The notes beneath the pieces were generated by a model that was not told the origin of the DNA, made no database searches, and worked only from the letters and a program-made list of their open reading frames with translations. A DNA stretch of 6,850 bases from Rhodospirillales bacterium (GTDB lineage: Bacteria > Pseudomonadota > Alphaproteobacteria > Acetobacterales > Acetobacteraceae), in contig JAATGE010000177.1 of the NCBI GenBank assembly GCA_015654825.1, forward strand, positions 1 through 6,850, read 5' to 3'. Below, piece by piece: positions 1 through 5,551 of the stretch (its first letter is position 1; each line of letters opens with the position of its first letter). The position numbers were made by a program, and so were the translations under genes.

Positions 1-245
1 CCACCGCGCGCAGGCGCTGTCAATGATGGCCGAAGGCCACCGCGGAGCGGCGCGCAGCGTCATTGACGGCGCTGAGCACGGTGGCACGCTGCACCAAGGG
101 CGGACCCAACTCCCGAAACAAACAAGACAGTTGCTGGACCCAAGACGGCGTGCCGCCGATGTCGTTAGCGCTGCGCGGCGGGAATCTTCTGTACCAATCT
201 CGCGAACCCGTGGGTCTGGCCTATCGGCTCTCAGCCGATGCCAGG

Positions 246-335
246 CTCGGAACAGAAAAATGGGGTCTGGGGCCTACTGGCCCCGTCGTGCGTAGCACGC
301 CGCCGGCGTGACGGGTCCAGGGCAGAGAGCCTGTG
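246..335 (+). repeat. G4/C4 palindromic repeat, copy 1
   Basis: The head CTCGGAACA is followed by an A-run, TGGGGTCTGGGGCC, and a hairpin GGGGCC-TACT-GGCCCC (269-284). Next comes a second small hairpin CGTGC-GTA-GCACG (287-299). The end (about 313-335) is a decayed form of the AGGGGCAGAGCCCCT module seen intact in copy 3. Copies 1 and 3 match closely from CTCGGAACA to GGCCCC and share the same orientation. Read on the minus strand, the hairpin is followed by a T-rich stretch (ATTTTTCTG), so this copy could stop transcripts running leftward out of kdpE. It is probably a dispersed intergenic palindrome of the Acetobacteraceae type; that family link is from memory. Confidence 0.65.
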
Positions 336-428
336 AATTTTTGACCGGCAGCAGATACAACTTGCGGAAACGGCCGAGCTAAACCGGGCGTGACGGGTTA
401 CGGCGGCACTAGCTAGCCCAAAGGCCCC

Positions 429-461
429 AAAAAACAGCCGAAAAACGCGCTTTTTTGCCGG
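429..461 (-). terminator. Possible rho-independent terminator after kdpE
   Basis: On the minus strand an imperfect stem is followed by a spacer CTG and six T residues (plus-strand A-run 429-434). CCG (459-461) pairs with CGG (438-440), and A5 (452-456) pairs with T5 (441-445); 457-458 bulge. It lies about 80 bp past the kdpE stop in the right direction. The stem is A/T-rich and short, so the call is weak; the hairpin of repeat copy 1 further on is an alternative stop point. Confidence 0.3.
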
Positions 462-542
462 TTGCCCACAGCTGAAGACGGACTGGCAAAAAATCACAAA
501 CTCAGAGCCCTGGCCTTTGCCCCAGACCGCAGCTTCCGTGTT

Positions 543-1268
543 TCAGGCGGTCGGTGCGCCGGCTGGCTGGTCGGCATCGCCCGACTCCGCCATGCGGTAG
601 CCGACACCCGGCTCGGTCGTGATCAACCGCGACGCCGCGCCCAGTTTCTGGCGGATCTGGCCGACATAGACCCGCAGATACTGCACGTCGTCGGCGTGCG
701 CCGGACCCCATACGGCGGTCAGCAGCTGGCGGTGCGTCAGCACGCGCCCGCCGTTGCGTGCCAGCAGGGACAGCAGCGCCCACTCGCGCCGGCTCAGCGC
801 CAGCGGCGCGCCGTCGACATGCGCCAGCCGCCGCGCGAAATCGATTTCCAACCCGTCGAAACGCAGTATTTCGGCCACCCCGTCCTGCGTGCGGCGATGC
901 CTTAGCGCCGTGCGGATCCGCGCCATTAACTCACCGACGCTGAACGGCTTTTCGACATAGTCGTCGGCGCCCCGGTCCAGGGCGGCGATCTTGTCGGCCT
1001 CCCGGTCGCGCGCGGAAAGCACGATCACCGGCACCGGGCTGAAGCCGCGCAGGCGGGCCAGCACCTCCTGCCCGTCCATATCGGGCAGGCCGAGGTCGAG
1101 CAGCACCAGATCGGGCGCCCGGCTGGCCGCAAGGCGCAGGCCTTCCGTGGCGGTATCCGCCCGCTCTACATCGTAGCCCGCGGCCTCCAGCGCAGGGCGG
1201 AGAAAGCGATGGATCTGCGGCTCGTCATCCACCACCAGGATGCGCGCGGTGGGCGGGGTGGCGTTCAT
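543..1268 (-). CDS. kdpE: KdpE, OmpR/PhoB-type response regulator of potassium transport
   Basis: This 241-aa protein is the DNA-binding partner of KdpD. Phosphorylated KdpE activates transcription of the kdp pump genes. The receiver domain (about 8-120) has the acidic pair D14/D15, the phospho-acceptor D58 in LVLLDLGLPDMDG, the switch Ser S85 in VIVLSAR and K107 in VEKPF. The winged-helix domain (about 134-232) contains LSRREWALLSLLARNGGRVL, the loop/recognition-helix region and the terminal TEPGVGYRM hairpin. Length is slightly above the usual 225-230 aa because of a short GDADQPAGAPTA tail. The ATG at 1266-1268 sits right before the receiver domain, but no clear Shine-Dalgarno precedes it. 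Unusually, kdpE does not follow kdpD directly: about 740 bp with a repeat-flanked small gene lies between them, so kdpE may need its own promoter. Confidence 0.95.
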   Translation of the reverse strand: MNATPPTARILVVDDEPQIHRFLRPALEAAGYDVERADTATEGLRLAASRAPDLVLLDLGLPDMDGQEVLARLRGFSPVPVIVLSARDREADKIAALDRGADDYVEKPFSVGELMARIRTALRHRRTQDGVAEILRFDGLEIDFARRLAHVDGAPLALSRREWALLSLLARNGGRVLTHRQLLTAVWGPAHADDVQYLRVYVGQIRQKLGAASRLITTEPGVGYRMAESGDADQPAGAPTA

Positions 1269-1309
1269 GGGACCAGCGCGGCCGGCAAGACAGCAAGGGA
1301 AAGGAAAGG

Positions 1310-1367
1310 TTGGGGCGCTGCCCCAAACCCCGCTGGGGACAAGTCCCCAGACCCCATTTCATTTTCA
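1310..1367 (-). repeat. G4/C4 palindromic repeat, copy 2 (inverted)
   Basis: Two perfect hairpins lie side by side: TTGGGGC-GCT-GCCCCAA (1310-1326) and CTGGGGAC-AA-GTCCCCAG (1333-1350). On the minus strand the element begins AAAATGAAATGGGGTCTGGGG, the same head as copies 1 and 3. It starts at the stop codon of the broken small gene (1365-1367) and ends about 40 bp before kdpE. On the plus strand the second hairpin runs into ACCCCATTTCATTTT, a possible terminator for rightward transcription. For leftward transcription into kdpE it would place two strong hairpins in the leader. Confidence 0.65.
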
Positions 1368-1831
1368 AAGTGCAGTTTCACTTGTAGCCTCCGGCTGATG
1401 ACCAAGCGCTGCTCGAAGCGCCGCCTCACCATGCAACAGCTTAGCAACGGCGAGGTCGCCTTTCGTCCTTTTCAGAGCTTCGCGCGGCCAGAAAACAAAA
1501 ATCGGGGAAAGGCCAATCATCATGACAATTGGTTCGGAGTGTTGGCCAAGTGTGTGAAAAACCACAGCCATGACTGCGCCCGAGATACAGCCATAGAGCG
1601 CGCGCCAGGCCGACCACACGCCGAAGGTGCGCGTCGACCACCGATCCGACACTCCGTTATCCCAGCGATACCAAGTGGTTTTCCCGGCAGGTTGCGCCGA
1701 TAAACCTCGGAGGTTGGGTCAGCAATTACCAGAATCCGGGCACGGACCTGGAGGCGCCGGACGTCCAGCACATTTAGGTAGACGAGGCCTACCAGGAATA
1801 ACACGACACCGATTGCGGTATGCAAAAGCAT
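1365..1831 (-). pseudogene. Small membrane protein gene split by a -1 frameshift (broken, or recoded)
   Basis: I do not recognise the family. The first half starts at ATG 1829-1831 with a weak upstream GGCGAG. It opens MLLHTAIGVVLFLVGLVYLN, a membrane segment, and continues to ...YRRNLPGK. If that frame is kept it runs to a stop at 1520 as Arg/Ser-rich low-quality sequence. The -1 frame, reading from TTWYRWDNGV, gives two more hydrophobic stretches (GCISGAVMAVVFHTLG and IVMMIGLSPIFVFWP) and ends ...ATSETAL at 1365. Joining them at 1679-1685 gives one 155-aa protein with about three membrane segments. The join lies exactly at G GGA AAA (minus), so a lost A in a homopolymer, a sequencing error or programmed -1 frameshifting are all possible. 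A GTG at 1650-1652 could also start the second half alone. TATATT (plus 1875-1880) is a possible -10 box, without a clear -35. Confidence 0.45.
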
Positions 1832-1923
1832 TGCGATCTCGCCAACTGCCGACGACAAGCTGCCTATAGCGGGCAATATATCAGGCTAACGCTCCACCCG
1901 ATCGAACTCGCTGTCGGTATCAG

Positions 1924-1992
1924 ACTCGGAACAAAAATAAAATGGGGTCTGGGGCCTACGGCCCCAGCTTGGTGCAGGGGCAGAGCCCCTGG
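1924..1992 (+). repeat. G4/C4 palindromic repeat, copy 3
   Basis: This is the best-preserved copy. ACTCGGAACA and an A-rich tract lead into TGGGGTCTGGGGCC, with a perfect 8-bp hairpin CTGGGGCC-TAC-GGCCCCAG (1949-1967) and a second perfect 7-bp hairpin CAGGGGC-AGA-GCCCCTG (1975-1991). It has the same orientation as copy 1 and is inverted relative to copy 2. Copies 2 and 3 thus face away from each other and enclose the small frameshifted gene between kdpD and kdpE. Confidence 0.7.
1932..1991 (-). terminator. Likely terminator after kdpD, formed by repeat copy 3
   Basis: The kdpD stop is at 2007-2009. Reading leftward, a CAGGGGC/GCCCCTG hairpin begins about 15 nt later. It is followed by the stronger CTGGGGCC/GGCCCCAG hairpin, the spacer ACCCC, and a T-rich tract ATTTTATTTTT (1932-1942). 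Stem then T-rich tail is the layout of an intrinsic terminator, although the tail is offset about 5 nt from the stem. If active it would uncouple kdpE from kdpD transcription. Confidence 0.45.
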
Positions 1993-2006
1993 CCTTACTT
2001 GGCTAC

Positions 2007-4661
2007 TCATATCGCCGCCGCCGGCAGCCGAACGGTAACAACCGAGCCCGGAAACCCGATCCGCGGCGCGTCCGGGCTTGGGCTTTGCGCGTCGATCCGT
2101 CCGCCCATCGCCTCCACCAGCCCGCGCGCGATCGCCAGCCCGAGCCCCGTGCCCGGCGCGGTCCGGTCGCCGCGCCGAACACGAAAAAAGCTGTCGAACA
2201 CGTGCGGCAGGTCCTCCAGCGGAATGCCGACACCTTCGTCGGTCACGGAAATCATGACATCGCCGCCCACCGCCTCGGCGCGCACGCGCACGAAGGCGCC
2301 ATGCGGCGAGTATTTCACCGCGTTGTCCAGCACGTTGAACAGCACCTGCTCGAGCAGCGCGGCGTCGGCGCGCACATTGATACCGGGCGTCACGAACGTG
2401 GTGACATGCAGCGGGTCGGTCAGCCGGGCGATCGCCGCCTCCACCACTTCGGCCACCGGCACCGCCGTCAGGCGCGGCCGGATCTGCCCGCTTTCCAGCC
2501 GCGTCAGGTCGGTGATGTTGGCAAGGAAGCGCGCCATGCGCCCGACATCCTGCTCGATACTGGCCAGCAGGTCGGCGCGCGTCTCCGGCGTCAGGCTATC
2601 CCAGGCCGTTCGCAGCGTGCCGGCGGCGCCCTGGATGCCCGCCAGCGGCGTGCGCAGATCGTGCCCCAGCGAGGCCAGCAGGGCGGTGCGCAGGCGCTGG
2701 GTATCCTCCGACGCGGCGGCACGGGCCGCGTCGGCCGCCAGGCGCACGCGCTCCAGCGCCACCGCGGATTGGTCGACCAGCGCTTCCATGGCTTGCAGCT
2801 CGGCCGAGTCCAACTCCACGTCGCTGCGCACCCCGAGCACGCCCAGCCGGCCACGCACGGTCTGTAGCGGCATGAACCGCCACGCGGTCGAGGGCAGCGT
2901 GCTGCTGCCCTGCCCGGTCGGCTCGCCGTGCTGGAACGCCCAACGGGCCGCGGCCCAGGCGCCCTCGTCGAGGGTTTCGGTCGCCGGTTCGGTGGCGGCT
3001 ATCATCAGCTCGGTGTCATCGCCGGTCAGCACCAGTGCGCGCCGGGCGACCGACGCCGCCAGCCGGGCAATTTCGGCCAGCAGGTCCGGCTCGGTGGCCG
3101 GCGCGTTGAGCTTGCGGCTGAAGGTAGTGATGCGGCGCAGCCCGGCGACGCGGCCGCCCGCGGCACGTGCCTCGGCGCGTGCGCGGCCGGCCAGGCTGCC
3201 GGTCAGGACGCCCACCGCGGCAAAGACCGCGGCCGTCACCAGGTCGGCGGGCCGTTCGATCGTCACCGTGTAGATCGGCTGGACGAAGAAAAAGTCCCAG
3301 GCGAACACGCCGAGCCCCGCCGCCAGCAGCGCCGGGCCGGTGCCCCACAGCGCGGCGATGCCGACCACGACCGCGAGGTAGACCATATTGGCCGCTTCCG
3401 CCGGCAATACGCCCGGCGCGAACACCCCGGCGCTACTGACAACGGCGACCAGAAGCACCGGCGCCGCCCATGGCAGCCAGCCTGGTTGTTTCACTCTCGC
3501 CCGCGGCGGCGGCTTTGCCGGCGAGGCCGGGATCGGGACCACGTGAAGCACGAAATCCGGCGCGCGGTTCATCAGCTGGATGCTGAGGGTACGGCCCAAC
3601 AGCCGCCGCCACAGCGATGAATGCCCCCGGCCGATCACCAGATGCGTCGCGTTGCGTGCCCGCGCCGCGTCGAGCAGGGCAGTAACCAGGTCGGCACCCT
3701 GCACCGGCCGCACCTCGATATCGGCGCCAAGCTGGGCGGCCAAAGCCAACGGGCGGCGCACGGCACGCGCGGCCGCCTCGCCCTCGGTGGCACGCTCGAC
3801 GTGCACGGCGCTCCACGGCGCGCGCAACGCATCGGCCAGCCGCTTGGCACGGCGCACCACCGCGTCGGCCGAGCTGTCGGGGCCGACCAGGGCGACCAGG
3901 CTGTCGGAGGCCGGCCACGGGCCACGCACACCGCTGCGGCGCATCCAGTCGCGCATGTGGGTGTCGACGTGCGCCGCGGCCCGGCGCAGCGCGATTTCCC
4001 GCAGCGCCGTCAGGTTGCCCTCACGGAAGAACCCCTCCAGCGCGCGGCTTGCGTTGTCGGCGCGGTAGATCTTGCCTTCCTGTAGCCGGCGCCGCAGGTC
4101 GGCCGGCGACAGATCGACCACTTCGATCTCGTCGGCCAGGTCCAGCACGCGGTCCGGCAGGGTTTCCGTCGGGCGCACGCCGGTGATCCGCGCGACGTCG
4201 TCGTTGAGGCTCTCCAGGTGCTGCACGTTCAGCGTCGCCCAGACCGAGATGCCGGCGGCCAGGATGTCCGCCACATCCTCCCAGCGCTTCGCGTGGCGGC
4301 TGCCGGGCACGTTGGTGTGGGCGAGTTCGTCGACCAGCAGCAGCCCGGGACGGCGTGCCAGCGCGCCGTCGAGATCGAATTCCTCGAGCTCGCGGCCCCG
4401 ATAGGTGATCATGCGGCGCGGCAGCACCGGCAGACTGGCTATTTGCGCGCCGGTTTCCGCCCTGCCGTGGGTTTCGATGATGCCGGCGACGACATCGGTG
4501 CCCTCGGCCAGGCGCCGGCGGGCCTGCACCAGCATTTCGTACGTCTTGCCGACGCCCGGGGCCGACCCCAGGAAGATCTTCAGGCGCCCGCGCCGGTCTT
4601 CCGGTTCCAATGCCGCGAGCAGCGCATCCGGATCCGGGCGGCCTTCTTCTACTTCGTTCAT
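2007..4661 (-). CDS. kdpD: KdpD, potassium/osmosensing histidine kinase
   Basis: This 884-aa membrane sensor phosphorylates KdpE; the E. coli protein is 894 aa. The N-terminal KdpD domain (about 25-235) has a Walker A GSAPGVGKT (32-40), a Walker B-like LLLVDELAHTN (107-117) and ETHGR. A universal-stress-protein-like domain (about 253-376) includes GRGHSSLWRRLLGRTLS. Four membrane segments lie at about 396-415, 424-441, 442-460 and 473-491, with a GAF-like region at about 520-640. The kinase core has H667 in SLGHDLRTPLAG, N780 in NVLDNAVKYSP, DEGVGI (808-813) and GTGLGLAI (837-844). All key residues are present, so it should be active. The start gives MNEVEEGRPDPDALL, matching the family's usual N-terminus, but no Shine-Dalgarno is visible. 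A four-codon ATG-TCG-CAA-CTA-TGA overlaps the start as ATGA. It is separated from kdpC by hicB and a palindrome-rich spacer. Confidence 0.96.
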   Translation of the reverse strand: MNEVEEGRPDPDALLAALEPEDRRGRLKIFLGSAPGVGKTYEMLVQARRRLAEGTDVVAGIIETHGRAETGAQIASLPVLPRRMITYRGRELEEFDLDGALARRPGLLLVDELAHTNVPGSRHAKRWEDVADILAAGISVWATLNVQHLESLNDDVARITGVRPTETLPDRVLDLADEIEVVDLSPADLRRRLQEGKIYRADNASRALEGFFREGNLTALREIALRRAAAHVDTHMRDWMRRSGVRGPWPASDSLVALVGPDSSADAVVRRAKRLADALRAPWSAVHVERATEGEAAARAVRRPLALAAQLGADIEVRPVQGADLVTALLDAARARNATHLVIGRGHSSLWRRLLGRTLSIQLMNRAPDFVLHVVPIPASPAKPPPRARVKQPGWLPWAAPVLLVAVVSSAGVFAPGVLPAEAANMVYLAVVVGIAALWGTGPALLAAGLGVFAWDFFFVQPIYTVTIERPADLVTAAVFAAVGVLTGSLAGRARAEARAAGGRVAGLRRITTFSRKLNAPATEPDLLAEIARLAASVARRALVLTGDDTELMIAATEPATETLDEGAWAAARWAFQHGEPTGQGSSTLPSTAWRFMPLQTVRGRLGVLGVRSDVELDSAELQAMEALVDQSAVALERVRLAADAARAAASEDTQRLRTALLASLGHDLRTPLAGIQGAAGTLRTAWDSLTPETRADLLASIEQDVGRMARFLANITDLTRLESGQIRPRLTAVPVAEVVEAAIARLTDPLHVTTFVTPGINVRADAALLEQVLFNVLDNAVKYSPHGAFVRVRAEAVGGDVMISVTDEGVGIPLEDLPHVFDSFFRVRRGDRTAPGTGLGLAIARGLVEAMGGRIDAQSPSPDAPRIGFPGSVVTVRLPAAAI

Positions 4662-4671
4662 AGTTGCGACA

Positions 4672-4696
4672 TTAGAGCATTATCAGCCTGACTGGA
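4672..4696 (-). repeat. TCCAG-N13-GCTCTA motif, copy c
   Basis: On the minus strand TCCAG, 13 nt, then GCTCTAA, ending 10 nt before the kdpD ATG. Its spacer begins TCAG, as in copy a. It contains GATAAT (plus 4679-4684), a possible -10 box that would give a very short leader for kdpD. Confidence 0.45.
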
Positions 4697-4739
4697 ATCG
4701 CGGCCGAGCAAGCGACCGGGCGGGCTGATAAAAATGCTC
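4675..4739. repeat. Inverted repeat next to the kdpD start
   Basis: GAGCATTATCAGCC (4675-4688) and GGCTGATAAAAATGCTC (4723-4739) are reverse complements apart from three extra A/T bases in the second arm. The arms could pair in the kdpD leader RNA about 14 nt before the start, or serve as a two-site operator. Confidence 0.5.
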
Positions 4740-4752
4740 GCCAAAACAAGTA

Positions 4753-4809
4753 GCTAGAGCGGCGTGATGAAAGCTGGAGTGTTTCCAGTCAGCGTGGGGC
4801 CGCTCTAGC
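4753..4809. repeat. Perfect 11-bp inverted repeat holding motif copies a and b
   Basis: GCTAGAGCGGC (4753-4763) and GCCGCTCTAGC (4799-4809) are perfect complements. Inside is a smaller hairpin CTGGA-GTGTT-TCCAG (4774-4788). The two halves are also copies of the TCCAG-N13-GCTCTA motif: copy b on the minus strand (4754-4778) and copy a on the plus strand (4784-4808). In leftward RNA the big stem is followed by TACTTGTTTT, a weak T-tract, so it might act as a terminator. It could instead be a short non-autonomous palindromic element. Confidence 0.6.
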
Positions 4810-4851
4810 GCGGGACCGCCGGTTGGAACAATCCACCCCACGCCCGACTGG
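4785..4851. repeat. Imperfect inverted repeat interleaved with the 11-bp repeat
   Basis: CCAGTC-A-GCGTGGGG (4785-4799) pairs with CCCCACGC-CC-GACTGG (4836-4851): 8 and 6 bp stems around a small asymmetric bulge. Its left arm lies in the loop of the 4753-4809 stem and its loop holds that stem's right arm. The two structures therefore cannot both form without a pseudoknot. Confidence 0.5.
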
Positions 4852-4874
4852 TCGCAGGGCGGAATGTCAGTGCC

Positions 4875-5339
4875 TCAGGCGGCGTGGCGATGCGGGTGCA
4901 GGCTCGGCACGTCGATCTGCAGACTGCTGTTCATTTTCGCCAGCGCCTCGTCGATGACCCAAAAATGCGAGTTGTGCCGAAGGTCGAGCAATCGCCGCAC
5001 CGCGTTCTCGTGCACACCCAGTTCCGCCGCCAGTTTCGCGCGCGTCCAGTGTTTCTCGTGCATTCGCTGGTAGACGGCGAGCTTGGCGATGACCAACGAG
5101 GGCAGCGTCACTTGGCCCCCGGCACCCTGCGGCACGCGGTCGCGCGGCAACGCCCGGTCCGCCCGCATGATATCCATCAGCGCCGAAATCAGACATTCCG
5201 GCGCGCTCGCGCGCGCCTGCGCCGGTGTCTCAGCCTCCACCAAAGCTTCGGGAATGCCGAGAAAGCGGACCAGCCAGCGTCCGCCCTCCTGGCATGCCCC
5301 CTCCTGGAAATTCAGAGTATAACGATAGCCAAACGACAT
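4875..5339 (-). CDS. HicB-type antitoxin with C-terminal helix-turn-helix (orphan)
   Basis: This 154-aa protein resembles E. coli HicB along its length. The N-terminal HicB fold (about 5-60) contains GGRWLVRFLGIPEALVEAET and the helix ARASAPECLISALMDIM. The middle VTLPSLVIAKLAVYQRMHEK matches the linker helix before a helix-turn-helix (about 98-121, TRAKLAAELGVHENAVRRLL). HicB neutralises the HicA mRNA interferase and represses its own operon. No HicA-like ORF with the usual SHH motif lies in the 212 bp upstream or 213 bp downstream, so it appears to stand alone, as a lost-partner remnant or a solo regulator. The ATG is supported by GGAG 7 nt upstream (plus 5347-5350). Its tail is His-rich (LHPHRHAA). 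Sitting between kdpC and kdpD, it looks like an insertion into the kdp operon. The family is fairly sure; the function of this copy is unknown. Confidence 0.85.
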   Translation of the reverse strand: MSFGYRYTLNFQEGACQEGGRWLVRFLGIPEALVEAETPAQARASAPECLISALMDIMRADRALPRDRVPQGAGGQVTLPSLVIAKLAVYQRMHEKHWTRAKLAAELGVHENAVRRLLDLRHNSHFWVIDEALAKMNSSLQIDVPSLHPHRHAA

Positions 5340-5340
5340 C

Positions 5341-5372
5341 GCGGATCTCCAGATCCGCCTTGGTCAAGGCGG
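5341..5372 (-). promoter_or_regulatory. Tandem palindromes over the hicB ribosome binding site (probable operator)
   Basis: GCGGATCT-CC-AGATCCGC (5341-5358) and CCGCCTTG-GT-CAAGGCGG (5355-5372) are two perfect palindromes, each with 8-bp arms and a 2-bp centre, sharing CCGC. The first begins 1 bp before the hicB start codon and contains its GGAG. Inverted repeats near the start are expected for an autoregulated HicB gene; as RNA the first stem would also hide the ribosome binding site. The assignment to HicB is an inference. Confidence 0.5.
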
Positions 5373-5432
5373 AGTTCGTCGCAACAATCGCCCAATTTAG
5401 CGAGAAGGTTGCCCGTTTAAGGTTGCCGGTGT

Positions 5433-5446
5433 GGGGCCTGCGCCCC
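5433..5446. repeat. Short G4C/GC4 hairpin, possible remnant of the palindromic repeat
   Basis: GGGGC-CTGC-GCCCC resembles the hairpin core of copies 1-3 but lacks the CTCGGAACA head and the TGGGGTCT lead. It may be a decayed fourth copy or chance. Confidence 0.3.
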
Positions 5447-5465
5447 GCGCCCAAGAGCGAGGACA

Positions 5466-5501
5466 GCTCCAGATCCCATCTGTGAATATGGGATCTGGAG
5501 C
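5466..5501. repeat. Perfect 14-bp inverted repeat with 8-nt loop
   Basis: GCTCCAGATCCCAT (5466-5479) and ATGGGATCTGGAGC (5488-5501) are exact complements around CTGTGAAT. No T-run follows on the minus strand, so it is not a typical intrinsic terminator. Both arms contain the 10-mer GGATCTGGAG, which recurs over the hicB ribosome binding site (5347-5356). A regulatory site or stabilising 3' hairpin for the kdp transcript is possible. Confidence 0.6.
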
Positions 5502-5526
5502 AATGCATCACACGAATTGGTGCTCC

Positions 5527-5545
5527 GCGCCCTGCAGGCGGGCGC
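5527..5545 (-). other. Hairpin just after the kdpC stop codon
   Basis: GCGCCC-TGCAGGC-GGGCGC begins 6 nt past the kdpC stop. No T-run follows. Together with the 14-bp repeat it may mark the 3' end of the pump mRNA. Confidence 0.35.
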
Positions 5546-5551
5546 TACGGC

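Larger units (their letters stand above)
1..542. other. Region downstream of kdpE with no convincing gene
   Basis: No frame here gives a protein I recognise with a credible start. The best candidate is a minus-strand frame open from 220 to a TGA at 20-22 (66 codons, no ATG or GTG start). It reads in part GGTPSWVQQLSCLFREL and ends SAVAFGHH, and looks like the tail of a decayed or truncated gene. A second minus frame ends in FARLVQKIPAAQR at a TAA near 166. The region also holds an 8-bp inverted repeat (GTCAATGA at 19-26, TCATTGAC at 60-67), a 7-bp hairpin ATCGGCT-CTC-AGCCGAT (223-239), a copy of the G4/C4 repeat (246-335) and an A/T-rich possible terminator (429-461). The mix suggests an intergenic scar where genes have been lost. 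Confidence 0.5.

Noticed and set aside
231..497. An 88-codon minus frame downstream of kdpE
   Set aside because: Its end is just translated repeat copy 1, it is Cys/Arg/Ser-rich, and it has no recognisable domain.
1310..1992. An insertion sequence or composite transposon between kdpD and kdpE
   Set aside because: There is no transposase and no target-site duplication I can see; the flanking copies are short hairpin repeats rather than insertion sequences.
1942..3273. A 443-codon open frame on the plus strand
   Set aside because: It lies antisense to kdpD, begins inside repeat copy 3 and is Ser/Arg/Ala-rich without any domain; such frames are by-products of GC-rich codon use in kdpD, whose motifs are complete.
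4753..4851. A tRNA or other known RNA gene in the palindrome cluster
   Set aside because: The stems do not form a cloverleaf and no TTCGA loop or CCA end is present; the interleaved arms fit repeats or an attenuator better.
4662..4874. A KdpE binding site of the E. coli type
   Set aside because: I found no T-rich TTTATACTTTTTTTAC-like sequence; the main kdp promoter is expected upstream of kdpA or kdpF, outside the window.
5230..5511. A 93-codon minus frame upstream of hicB, considered as the missing hicA
   Set aside because: It overlaps hicB heavily, starts inside the 14-bp inverted repeat and lacks the HicA dsRNA-binding-like fold and its SHH-type motif.
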